From: Dyadobacter sp. MSC1_007
GTDB taxonomy: Bacteria > Bacteroidota > Bacteroidia > Cytophagales > Spirosomataceae
DNA: 64,000 nt
Assembly: GCF_023667495.1 (NCBI RefSeq)
Contig: NZ_JAMOZL010000005.1
Location: forward strand, 310,001-374,000
Reading direction: 5' to 3'
The notes under the pieces were generated by a model, which saw only the letters and a list, made by a program, of their open reading frames with translations, was not told where the DNA came from and searched no databases. Position numbers and translations under genes: made by a program. Of the stretch, positions 1 to 8,877 are shown piece by piece (the stretch's first letter is position 1; each line of letters begins with the position of its first letter).

Positions 1-960
1 TTCAGCACGTCCAGCTAAGAGATGTCTATGACTTGATATTTTCGCTTTCCAGGACGAATAAAGTAAGCTATCTGTGCTCACTTTTTGAAGTAAGCCGAAC
101 CGCTTATTATCGGTACCGGCGAGGAGAAAGTCATAATGCGGACAAAAAATATAACCGCCCGAAGCATGAGATACGGATCGAGTTTATCCGCAATTTGAAG
201 CGATACGGTAGCAGACGAATCAAAGAATCCCTGAAACAAAGAGGTATTAGGATTGGTCGTCGAAAAGTCGCTGAAATCATGAGAAAGGAAGGTTTAAGGG
301 CTATTCAGCCGCCCAGATTTATTCCGAGGACCACAGATAGTAAGCACGGAAAACGAATATGTCGGAACCTGCTACCTGATCAGCCAAAGCCAAGTCGGCC
401 CAATGCGGCCTGGACATCGGACATTACATATATGCCTCTTAAGGGAGGGAAATGGGCTTATCTATGCACCTGGATGGATTTGTATTCCAGACAGATTGTT
501 GGTTGGCAATTAGCCGACAATATGGAAGAAAGCCTTGTCAGGGAACCGTTGGTGAGGGCACTTTTAAAGCGAAGAGCCAAACGGGGAATGATCGTGCACT
601 CGGATCGTGGCGGACAATATTTGTCGCGAAAAATGAAGAAAGTGATCAAAACTTTCAAGCTGAGACAGAGCATGTCTCGCGCCGATGATCCGTACGACAA
701 TGCCTGGGCTGAGTCGTTTTGGAGCAGGATGAAGGCCGAATTAGATATGCCAAAAGGCGGTTACGAAAGCATCGAGAAATTGAAGTCTGTTTTATTTGAA
801 TACATTGATGGATATTACAATACCAGGAGGCTGCATTCGTCATTGAACTATCTAAATCCAGTAGCTTTTGAGACCGAATATTACCGGCAAACCGGATGAG
901 AATTGAAGCTTTTAACATTTACTAACCCGCAAAAGTGTAAACCAAAACGGAGCCACGTCA
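1..960 (+). mobile_element. IS3-family insertion sequence, right part only
   Basis: The window opens inside an IS3-type element. The OrfB transposase frame fills 3-899. In the frame one base ahead, a reading frame stops at 16-18 (TAA), as expected for the end of OrfA, with OrfB lying in its -1 frame, the usual IS3 programmed-frameshift layout. The right end is inferred to be near 960, where non-coding sequence ends in CGGAGCCACGTCA. The left end is outside the window, so the inverted repeat and target duplication cannot be verified. The element sits about 15 bp from the stop of the lipoprotein gene that follows the RHS toxin. Confidence 0.75.
3..899 (+). CDS. IS3-family transposase OrfB (partial at left edge)
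   Basis: This is a DDE transposase that catalyses cut-out and circle-mediated transposition of IS3-type elements. An HTH_21-like segment (AYYRYRRG) is followed by the rve integrase core: first Asp in WTSDITYMP, second in HSDRGGQY, and Glu in NAWAESFWSRMKAEL, with spacing fitting DDE-35. The C-terminal YNTRRLHSSLNYLNP is typical of the family. The frame is open to the left edge. The first internal start candidate is a TTG at 33, so the real product is probably an OrfAB frameshift fusion or starts upstream. The core looks intact and could be active. Confidence 0.93.
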   Translation, partial: QHVQLRDVYDLIFSLSRTNKVSYLCSLFEVSRTAYYRYRRGESHNADKKYNRPKHEIRIEFIRNLKRYGSRRIKESLKQRGIRIGRRKVAEIMRKEGLRAIQPPRFIPRTTDSKHGKRICRNLLPDQPKPSRPNAAWTSDITYMPLKGGKWAYLCTWMDLYSRQIVGWQLADNMEESLVREPLVRALLKRRAKRGMIVHSDRGGQYLSRKMKKVIKTFKLRQSMSRADDPYDNAWAESFWSRMKAELDMPKGGYESIEKLKSVLFEYIDGYYNTRRLHSSLNYLNPVAFETEYYRQTG

Positions 961-974
961 TGTTGCCTAGTAAG

Positions 975-1616
975 TTAATTATTTGTGTTATGCACCTTTT
1001 TCCATTTTACATACTCTTCCTTATTGCACCAAAACCATTTTCTTTTTAATAACCAGCTTTTATCAGGTGGTGGTAAATTATTGGACCGAATGAATGTTCC
1101 TAGATTACCGTGAGAATCTTTATTGGCTAATTTGAACCGCCGTATGTCAGCCGCGGACATCGGTCTTTCCCACGCGAGACCAATTTTTTGCAGAGTATTA
1201 TTATCATTCTTTTTAAACCATATTTCACCCTTGCCCCAGGCTATATTGATTGGTGGCGAGAAAAACTGAGATTTTATTGTATCGCCGACTATGTGATAGC
1301 TCCCCCAGAATGCATGTTTGAGATCATCGTTTATAAACGTAAGGAAGAGGCCATCTTCGTAAAAGATATAGTTTTCTCTAAAATCACTTAATATTAAACG
1401 GGCTGGATAACCGGACGTTGCCCATGTCGAATCGTGAAATGAATAGTATCCATCGTGTTTAATGATATCAGTATCCGGCTTGAAATATTTGGAGAAGCAA
1501 TAAGGTGTATTTCGAACCTTCGTTGCGTGCTGTCTTGAATAGTGGCAACCTGCAAGTGTTAATACTAGTAAGGCCGCTGTCAATCCAACAAAGTTTTTGA
1601 ATATTATCTTCCCCAT
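975..1616 (-). CDS. Small lipoprotein, candidate immunity protein for the RHS toxin
   Basis: The 213-residue product has an N-terminal lipoprotein signal (VLTLAGC, Cys at about residue 24). It is therefore expected to be lipid-anchored in the envelope. No family was recognised for the soluble part, which is rich in Trp, Phe and Lys. Its start overlaps the 3' end of the RHS-toxin gene by 13 nt on the same strand, so the two are almost certainly co-transcribed and translationally coupled. A small gene directly behind a polymorphic-toxin gene is the usual position of its immunity gene, which is the basis of this call. An IS3 end lies about 15 bp beyond the stop codon. The function is inferred from position only. 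Confidence 0.6.
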   Translation of the reverse strand: MGKIIFKNFVGLTAALLVLTLAGCHYSRQHATKVRNTPYCFSKYFKPDTDIIKHDGYYSFHDSTWATSGYPARLILSDFRENYIFYEDGLFLTFINDDLKHAFWGSYHIVGDTIKSQFFSPPINIAWGKGEIWFKKNDNNTLQKIGLAWERPMSAADIRRFKLANKDSHGNLGTFIRSNNLPPPDKSWLLKRKWFWCNKEEYVKWKKVHNTNN

Positions 1617-4600
1617 AAGGAGTATGGATTATAAAAGTTGCTGTGAAAAAATGTGCCGTAATTGAAATTGTCGTATCTATTGTAAAAATTTTGGTAGCCA
1701 GGCGGAAATCTGAGATGGATGAAGTTTTGAGTCCTGTCTTGAAACAATGGATGGCTGTAACCAACACGTTCAACAGTATTACCAAAGCGAAAGCCAGCCC
1801 ACAATGGTGCGTTATAAGTTTGGCCATTTTCCCATGCTCCGTAACCATGTTTGTTGTGATGACCTACGAGATCTGGTGACTCATTTATTCCTTGTCCTTC
1901 TCCCTTTGGATCGTTATTATACAACCGTGTCCCAATTAGGAAATTTCCGATTCCAATCTCGATCGCATTGGATCGCCATCGATCCTGATGATTGAAAGCA
2001 AAAAAGTCATTTTCAATCCTGAATGATGCTTTTCCCAGGAACAGATTCACACCGCCAACTGTCTGGTTATTCGCATTGCCGTCTGGGCCAATTGTCTTGC
2101 CATATTGGGTTTGATAGTAGCCGGCACCAAAGCCTTTGTAGCTAATGCTGCCTCCCATAGCGGAGTAATTATTCCCAAATCCTGCGCCGAGTCCTATATT
2201 CCAACCGCCAGCGTTGACCGATGCATTTCCGTTGATCATGAAACCACCGTCGATGCCAACTCCAACATTCAGACCGGTAGTAACATTGCCAGTTGTGTGA
2301 TATATGTTAGCTGAAATACCCATGCTTAGTGGGTTTATTCCTACTGTGACGGCGGTATTACCGTTGTTGTAAAGCTGCACCTGTAACGAGTTGCCCATAG
2401 CAGTCACGGCATTCGATGCATTGGAATAGGCTGTTTTCGCAGGATGATGAACTCCGTTTAACAGGTTGCTTGCAAAGTCAGCGGTAAAGGCGAGGGAGAA
2501 AAAAGCCATTTGAAAGATCTCTCCGTTCTGGTCGAGGAGGACAGTGCCGTTCGGGGCGGTGAGGCTGAGCAGAGACCCGAGGTGATCGGTGTAAGTATAA
2601 TAGTATTGATCGGCGCCGTTCTCGCGGATAACGAGGGCGGACAAGCCTGCAGGCGTGCTGATGTAATGCAGGTGCTTGTCGGCCAGTCCGGGCGTGAGGT
2701 CTTTTTCGTAACTCCCAAAATAGTAATGGGTGTTGATCAGCGCGCCATTCTTGTTCATGATGCCTTTCAGTCGCTGGTAGCCCGCATCGTAAGTGTAGGT
2801 GAGCTCATAAGGTTGGCCGGAGCCATTTTCGGTAATCTTTTCAGGCTGGTTGAAGGGCGTGTAAGTGATGTCCTGGGTAAGTGTGGGGAGCGCCAATGTA
2901 GGCGAAATGATGCCCGTTAATGCATTGCTCTTCACCGGATGGTAACTAAACTGTTGTCCCGCATCGCTTTTAGAACTGATGTTACCCGATGCCTCATAGG
3001 TGACGGTTTGAACAGGTTTGCCGGTCACCGTGGCCGTCAGCAGCCTGTTGAGGTTGTCGTAGACAAAACTTTCTTCCTTGTTCTTAATGTAATCCTTACG
3101 CTTGGTGAGGTTGCCCTTGTTGTAATCCCAGGTCAGTTCCAGGTTCTGCACACCCGCGGTGGTGAACTGCGTCGGAATGCCGTAGTTGTAGGTTCGCGTG
3201 GATGCTTTGCCGTTGCCGAGGGTGTAAGCGGTATTTTGTCCCAGCCCGTTCATGCCGGTGTTGGTATAAAGCGTCACACTACTGTTGCCGTTTTTGACGG
3301 TAGTCGGGTACCCGTTTGCATCGTACGCATGTACAGTGCCGAAACCCGACGGATAAGTGATAGCAGTCACATCACCATAAGCGTTGTAGCCGTAACTGGT
3401 CTGATAAATGCTGCCATCGGCGGTTTCTTTGGCCAATTGCAATCTTCCAAAGTTGTCGTAACTGTACTCTTCGAGGTTTCCGGCAAAGCCTGTGACTTTT
3501 TTAAGCTGATTCGTCGCTGCGCCGCTCGCGGAAGGATAATACTCGTTGGTGGTTGTTCCTTCGGGACCTATGCGGACGGTGTTGCGGCCCAGCAGGTCAT
3601 ATTGCATCGTGTGCGTTTTGTTGTTGGCATTGGTCTGCGATGCAAGTTGACCGAGTGCATTGTAATCGTAGGTGGTGGTTCCGGCATTGGCATCGGTTAG
3701 CGAAGTTTGCCTGCCATATGCGTCATATTGGCTGCCCGTAAGGACCGAGCCGTTTTTGGACACTTCTTTGAGCCCGCCGTGACTGAAATAAGTGTAGGCT
3801 AAGGTGCCGCCATTGTCTGTGGCAGTGACGACCTTACCCGTTGCGTCGGTACTGGTAGAGGAGGTCAATCCGGCGCTGGTGCTGGAAGTCGATAATAGTC
3901 CGGCATTATAGGTATAGCTGTAAGCGGTGCTGGTCAATGCATTGGATACTGAAACCAGCCGATTGTAAGGATCGGTTGCGTTGTAGGCATTTGTGGTAGT
4001 CAGAATCGGTTCGCCTTGTTTGTAAGGCTGGGTGTAGGTGGCGACATTGCCGCGGGCGTCGTAGGCGCGGGTTTGGGTAGTCCAGCCGGAAGGAAATGCC
4101 TCGGTCTGGCTTTTGATTTCCCTGTCGAGGATATCGTACCAGGTTTTGACATCGGGTTTGCCGGGATGAGTAGTCAATTTGAACCAGATTGCGCCATTGG
4201 CCAAATCCCAGCCGTATGAATCGGTAACCGTATAACCCTCGGGATAGGTAGTGGTCGCCATTCTTCCGAATGCATCATAGATGAAACTGGTCGTCAACCC
4301 GTCAGTTCCCGTCATTGTCAGAGGCAACCCCCATTTGGGATCATAACTGGCAGTGGAAGTTTGTCCCAGCTCGTTCACGGTCGTTTGGGCGAACCTGCCC
4401 TTGGCATCGTACGCGGCAGACGTGAACCTTACCGGCAGGCCCGAGGGCGTCACCGTGGCCTTTTTTAGGTTACCCAATGGGAAATACTCATAAACTGTAC
4501 TAACATTCTTGGGTAAGCCACCGAAGTCGTTTTTAGACGTGAGTTGGCCGAGATTATTGTAGCCCATTCCGGTCGTGACGCTGAATGCGGCCTGCCCGCT

Positions 4601-7432
4601 GCGGGTTTTATTGACGGTGACGGAGGTAGGCTTGTTGGGTATGGTGCCAGGATAGGCTCCGTAGACGGTCGTGGTGACCGTCGTTTCGATATTGTTGTTA
4701 TTGGCGGTGCTCTGGGTGATGTTCCCGAAATTGTCAAAAGTATTATTGTTGACCGTCAGCGTCCTGCCTTCAAATGCATTGTTTTCGGTGCTGCTTTTGA
4801 CCCTGTATAAAAACCGTTTACTACCAGCCGGTCCTTGCGGAATGAATTCGTTGACGAGCGTGGTTTCCGAAATCAATGCATTGCCGGATGTCCAGTAGGT
4901 TCCGCTTTTAATTGGAACAGCCGTATAGTAATTGGTATTGAATTCATTTTCCGAAACAGATTTAATGCCGCTGGTCAGGTTGGAAGCGATCACTTTTTTG
5001 AATCCCAACGACCCTTTCCCCGCACGGTGAAACCGCGCTTCTTCGTAGCTGTATTCCTGGGTATGGTTGGCGCCGATGCCATTTTGAATTACATGCTGAA
5101 ATACAGTGTAAATCGGAGGTTGTACTCCGTTGAAGGGATAATTGGTGCCGCTTCCTTTGGTATAAAAACCCCCTCCTGACGACAAAGTTTTGTAATACCA
5201 GGTGTTGATGTGCCCATTACCATTCGCGACCTTGTGTATCAGGTTTTCCTTTCCATTTGGCTTGAAAAAGAATTGATTGGGAGGGTCGGAGAAAAATTCT
5301 ACACTGAGGACTTCCATGCGGCTGTCACCATCCAGATCGGCAGTGAATGAATCCCAGTTGCTCACAGTCTTTGAGTGGTCGCTCTGAATGTTGTGAAACG
5401 TCAGGCCTCTGCTGTAATAGACGTCCAGTTTGGAGGCTGTCAGATTAGCATTGTTTTTCCCGTGATAAATGTCCGTTTTGCCATCGCCATTGAAGTCACC
5501 CAGATTGACGTGGTGGTTCTTGTAATACTCATTGGTAATATTTGGAATCTGCGCCCAGGTGAACGTATTGGGTTGGTAAGTATATCCGGTCGCAAATGCA
5601 GTGGTCCACAGAGCGGCGTTGTCGGTCAGGGAGGCGCGGGTTAGCAGGTCGGTCTTACTATCGCCGTTGAAATCGCCGAAATACACCAGATGGTTTTTGG
5701 TAGGAAAATTGGACGAATAAATGCGGCGTGCGACGCTGGCATCCAATGTGAATATTTCACAAAGGTTGTCCTTGATCAGCATCAAATCGCTTTTGCCATC
5801 GCCGTTAAAATCGAGCACATAAATCTTATCGGCGGCAGCCCAATCGGCAATCGGAAAGCCGGTAGGGCCGCTGATCGAAACGCTGCCGCAGGAGCCGCCC
5901 TGTATGTAATTCGTGCAAAGAAACGGCGCATAGTTGTTCAGCGTATTTCCTACGATGGCGATGTACTCGGTAATGCCATCCCCGTCGAAATCACCGGGGA
6001 AAAAGAAGTTTCCCTTGGGGTGTATCCTGAAAAAGTTTGGCTGAATGCTCCGCAGATGTTTGATGAAAGAGAAACCCGCATTCGCACTCTCATAAATGAT
6101 CACGCTGTCGAGCTTGTAATCCGAGCCGATATTGGTGACTTTCAAAGTAATGAAATCGTCGATGCCGTCGCCCGTGTAATCCCCGGCCAGGATATGGTAG
6201 TTGTTCGGGATTTTTTGTTCTCGGATCACCGAATAGTTAGGCCCTATTTTGATTTTGGGGCCGGCCAATAATGTGGAGGTATTGGGTTGGGATAAATGAA
6301 GGTAGAGACTGTCGGTATAATTGACATAAGGAACACCGGAGTTGACGGAATTTGCACCGAGGATGTCCGTTTTTCCATCCCCATTGAAATCTCCAAAAAA
6401 GTGCGTGCTGGTGTTAGGGTTTGTGGTGCCGACAATGCCCGATGCGAACGGATCGGGCATCTGCCCATACTTAAATATCGTTGAATTCAACGCCGCCCCA
6501 TTCGTTCCCGACTCGACTATTTCCCGTAAATACGAAGTGATATTATCCCAACTGTAATTAAACTGATAAGTCTTGGTGATGCTCCCTTCGGCAGTGACTG
6601 TTATTTTATCGAGCAGGCATTTGTTCGTGATCGTTGAACCCGCCAGATATTGGGTGTTGATATCGCCCCGTATTTTATATTCAAATTTAAGCTTACTGTA
6701 AGGTGCAAGCCCTGTTACGGTATTTCCTGTATAATTGATCTCATCGATCCGCGAGTCCCTGTCAGTAAAGAGGTATTTGAAATCAATGTAATTGCCATCG
6801 GGGTTTTTGATCCTGTTGACGCGCCAGAAAAGCACATTCAGATTGGCCTCGTCCAGGCAGCGGCTGTCGGCCGTGTTACCGAACTCCATTTCAATGCCGT
6901 CTTTGGTCACCACTTTAAACCAGGTCGGGCCGGTCCCGCTGATGCCGTTGGAAGTGACAACCGCAAAGTTTTGCTGTTCGGACGCATAGGTAGAACCGTT
7001 TGCACCATACGCACCATTGACGCTCAACAGCATTTGTCCGTCGAGCACAAAGCGGTCCTGGTTACTCAGATCAATCGCTGTGACCTTCCCATCAAAATAC
7101 ATGGATTGGCCCGAACGTGAGATCATTGACAATCCGGAAATGCCCCACCCATTGCCGACAGCGCCGTTGCCAGCCTGGGAGTTGTATGCCACTGAAATAG
7201 CGGGAACAACGCCGTTCGTGCCTGGCGGGACGGCAATAGGGATCGTATAACTCGCCCCGCCGGTGCCGGAAACCGCAGCGGCACCTGGCACAGAGCCTAC
7301 CGGCAAGGCCGGGTTAACGGTTTTGCTGAATGTTTGATTGGTGTAGAGCGGTGTACTGTAATCTACATTCTGCGCGGTTGCGGGTCCTAAAAAACAGAAA
7401 TAGGATAAGAGGTAGAAAAAGGGTTTTCTCAT
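1604..7432 (-). CDS. SpvB/FG-GAP/RHS-repeat secreted protein with polymorphic toxin type 23-like C-terminus
   Basis: A giant exported protein of about 1,940 residues. Residues 1-21 form a signal peptide if translation starts at the ATG at 7432 (MRKPFFYLLSYF, ending ATAQ). A further in-frame ATG lies 13 codons upstream. An SpvB/TcaC-type N-terminal domain follows (VVPAISVAYNSQAGNG, GNGWGISGLSMI). At least six FG-GAP/VCBS-like repeats come next (GDFNGDGKTD, residues about 340-710), then many YD/RHS repeats (about 950-1620). The last 300 residues are Gly- and aromatic-rich (FRIENDFFAF, AIEIGIGNFLIGTRLY) and resemble the polymorphic toxin type 23 domain. The RHS repeat-associated core (GxTGHE/DPxGR region) seems to be missing just before it. 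The overlapping lipoprotein gene may provide immunity. The architecture is sure; the toxin family is from memory. Confidence 0.85.
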   Translation of the reverse strand: MRKPFFYLLSYFCFLGPATAQNVDYSTPLYTNQTFSKTVNPALPVGSVPGAAAVSGTGGASYTIPIAVPPGTNGVVPAISVAYNSQAGNGAVGNGWGISGLSMISRSGQSMYFDGKVTAIDLSNQDRFVLDGQMLLSVNGAYGANGSTYASEQQNFAVVTSNGISGTGPTWFKVVTKDGIEMEFGNTADSRCLDEANLNVLFWRVNRIKNPDGNYIDFKYLFTDRDSRIDEINYTGNTVTGLAPYSKLKFEYKIRGDINTQYLAGSTITNKCLLDKITVTAEGSITKTYQFNYSWDNITSYLREIVESGTNGAALNSTIFKYGQMPDPFASGIVGTTNPNTSTHFFGDFNGDGKTDILGANSVNSGVPYVNYTDSLYLHLSQPNTSTLLAGPKIKIGPNYSVIREQKIPNNYHILAGDYTGDGIDDFITLKVTNIGSDYKLDSVIIYESANAGFSFIKHLRSIQPNFFRIHPKGNFFFPGDFDGDGITEYIAIVGNTLNNYAPFLCTNYIQGGSCGSVSISGPTGFPIADWAAADKIYVLDFNGDGKSDLMLIKDNLCEIFTLDASVARRIYSSNFPTKNHLVYFGDFNGDSKTDLLTRASLTDNAALWTTAFATGYTYQPNTFTWAQIPNITNEYYKNHHVNLGDFNGDGKTDIYHGKNNANLTASKLDVYYSRGLTFHNIQSDHSKTVSNWDSFTADLDGDSRMEVLSVEFFSDPPNQFFFKPNGKENLIHKVANGNGHINTWYYKTLSSGGGFYTKGSGTNYPFNGVQPPIYTVFQHVIQNGIGANHTQEYSYEEARFHRAGKGSLGFKKVIASNLTSGIKSVSENEFNTNYYTAVPIKSGTYWTSGNALISETTLVNEFIPQGPAGSKRFLYRVKSSTENNAFEGRTLTVNNNTFDNFGNITQSTANNNNIETTVTTTVYGAYPGTIPNKPTSVTVNKTRSGQAAFSVTTGMGYNNLGQLTSKNDFGGLPKNVSTVYEYFPLGNLKKATVTPSGLPVRFTSAAYDAKGRFAQTTVNELGQTSTASYDPKWGLPLTMTGTDGLTTSFIYDAFGRMATTTYPEGYTVTDSYGWDLANGAIWFKLTTHPGKPDVKTWYDILDREIKSQTEAFPSGWTTQTRAYDARGNVATYTQPYKQGEPILTTTNAYNATDPYNRLVSVSNALTSTAYSYTYNAGLLSTSSTSAGLTSSTSTDATGKVVTATDNGGTLAYTYFSHGGLKEVSKNGSVLTGSQYDAYGRQTSLTDANAGTTTYDYNALGQLASQTNANNKTHTMQYDLLGRNTVRIGPEGTTTNEYYPSASGAATNQLKKVTGFAGNLEEYSYDNFGRLQLAKETADGSIYQTSYGYNAYGDVTAITYPSGFGTVHAYDANGYPTTVKNGNSSVTLYTNTGMNGLGQNTAYTLGNGKASTRTYNYGIPTQFTTAGVQNLELTWDYNKGNLTKRKDYIKNKEESFVYDNLNRLLTATVTGKPVQTVTYEASGNISSKSDAGQQFSYHPVKSNALTGIISPTLALPTLTQDITYTPFNQPEKITENGSGQPYELTYTYDAGYQRLKGIMNKNGALINTHYYFGSYEKDLTPGLADKHLHYISTPAGLSALVIRENGADQYYYTYTDHLGSLLSLTAPNGTVLLDQNGEIFQMAFFSLAFTADFASNLLNGVHHPAKTAYSNASNAVTAMGNSLQVQLYNNGNTAVTVGINPLSMGISANIYHTTGNVTTGLNVGVGIDGGFMINGNASVNAGGWNIGLGAGFGNNYSAMGGSISYKGFGAGYYQTQYGKTIGPDGNANNQTVGGVNLFLGKASFRIENDFFAFNHQDRWRSNAIEIGIGNFLIGTRLYNNDPKGEGQGINESPDLVGHHNKHGYGAWENGQTYNAPLWAGFRFGNTVERVGYSHPLFQDRTQNFIHLRFPPGYQNFYNRYDNFNYGTFFHSNFYNPYSLWGR

Positions 7433-7686
7433 GGAAAAAGTTGTGTAAATGTGAGGCATCAGCTCATTCAATTGTGGCTGATCTCATTTAGACACCTTCA
7501 CAGAGGGTCGGTAACGGGGCAAAGGACGAAGCGACAGAATGGCCTTTCGAACTAAAATGAATGATTATTTAACGGTAACTATCACGATACGAGGAGCGCG
7601 GAAAGGCAACTGAACGGCAGGTAAGCGCAAGTAAAGAACCCGGGCGCAAATGCTTTTAACAGGAATCAACCATGGACCTGAACCCA

Positions 7687-8859
7687 ATGAAACGCCTGCT
7701 TACTTTCCTGCTTTTCGCCAATGTGTTTAATGGAGCATTCGCTCAGAATTATGATGAGTCGAAAGTGCCAGCCTACACATTGCCGGACGTCCTCAAAACC
7801 GAAGCCGGAAAAGTCGTGGCTGATAAGAAAACGTGGGAGCAAGTAAGGAGGCCGGAGCTGCTGAAACTTTTTGAAGACAATATCTACGGTCAAATGCCCA
7901 CGGCTTTTGATAGCATACGCTATAAGACCGTTCAAGTGGATAAACCCGCGATGGACGGTAAAGCGGTTTTAAAGCAGGTCGAAATCAGTGTATTCAGAAA
8001 TAAAAAGTCGGTGCAGATCAGCCTTGTATTGTTTGTGCCGACGCAGGCGCGTAAACCTGCGCCGGTTTTTTTACTGATCAACAATCGCGGAAAGGACAAT
8101 ACTGATCCGACGCGCGCGAAGAAAAGTGAATTCTGGCCCGCCGAAATGCTGATAGAAAATGGTTATGCGGCAGCTGCATTTCATGTCAGTGACCTCGCAC
8201 CTGATAACAAGGATACCTATACGAGCGCTCTCCTGGAAAAGCTTTATCCGGAGCAGTTGACCATGGATAACGGGATGAAAGCCATCGGCGCGTGGGCATG
8301 GGGAGCGAGCCGGGTAATGGATTATTTTGAAACCGACAAAGATATTAATGCAAAGAAGGTCATCGTCGTGGGGCATTCAAGGGGTGGGAAAACATCGCTC
8401 TGGGCTGCGGCACAGGATAAGCGTTTCGCTGCCTGCGTTTCGAACTGTTCCGGAAATACCGGTGCTGCGTTGGCCAGAAGGCAATATGGCGAGCGGATCA
8501 GTCGCATTAACGCCACTTTTCCTTATTGGTTTAATAACAATTATAAGAAATACAACGACCGCGAAAACGACCTGCCGGTGGACCAGCATATGCTCATTGC
8601 ATTGGTAGCGCCACGGCCGGTTTATGTCACCAACGCATCAAAAGATCTCTGGGCAGATCCTAAGGGGACATTTCTTGCATTAAAAGCGACCGAACCGGTA
8701 TATACGTTGTACAAGATCAAGTCAGGGCTGCCCCAGAACCCGCCGGGAATCGATATGCCAGTGATCGGGTCGCATTTTGGATATCATAACCGCGAAGGCG
8801 AGCATAATATGACCAATTACGACTGGGCGAACTTTATCAGGTTTGCAAAAGGGTTTTAA
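7687..8859 (+). CDS. Glucuronoyl esterase-like hydrolase (CE15 family)
   Basis: An alpha/beta hydrolase of the carbohydrate esterase 15 type. The family cleaves the ester between 4-O-methyl-glucuronic acid of xylan and lignin alcohols. The signal peptide is MKRLLTFLLFANVF, ending GAFAQ, so ATG 7687 is preferred over the ATG five codons upstream. The nucleophile motif GHSRGGK (Ser about 231) matches CE15 GxSRxGK. CVSNCSGNTGAA, APRPVYVTNASKDLWADP and a C-terminal HFGYHNREGEH supply the rest of the expected active site, including the catalytic His. About 390 residues is normal for bacterial CE15. The gene lies alone between two minus-strand units. Its activity would complement the xylan-related genes at 40-49 kb, though it is 23 kb away from them. 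Confidence 0.85.
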   Translation: MKRLLTFLLFANVFNGAFAQNYDESKVPAYTLPDVLKTEAGKVVADKKTWEQVRRPELLKLFEDNIYGQMPTAFDSIRYKTVQVDKPAMDGKAVLKQVEISVFRNKKSVQISLVLFVPTQARKPAPVFLLINNRGKDNTDPTRAKKSEFWPAEMLIENGYAAAAFHVSDLAPDNKDTYTSALLEKLYPEQLTMDNGMKAIGAWAWGASRVMDYFETDKDINAKKVIVVGHSRGGKTSLWAAAQDKRFAACVSNCSGNTGAALARRQYGERISRINATFPYWFNNNYKKYNDRENDLPVDQHMLIALVAPRPVYVTNASKDLWADPKGTFLALKATEPVYTLYKIKSGLPQNPPGIDMPVIGSHFGYHNREGEHNMTNYDWANFIRFAKGF

Positions 8860-8877
8860 TATGAGTAAGTAAATTGA

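Noticed and set aside
2939..3700. 253-codon plus-strand open frame inside the RHS gene
   Set aside because: Antisense shadow of the RHS repeats; low-complexity Val/Gly-rich product, no start context or family features.
5690..6271. 193-codon plus-strand open frame opposite the FG-GAP region
   Set aside because: Mirror of the repeated Asp-rich coding sequence on the minus strand; overlaps fully with a clearly real gene.
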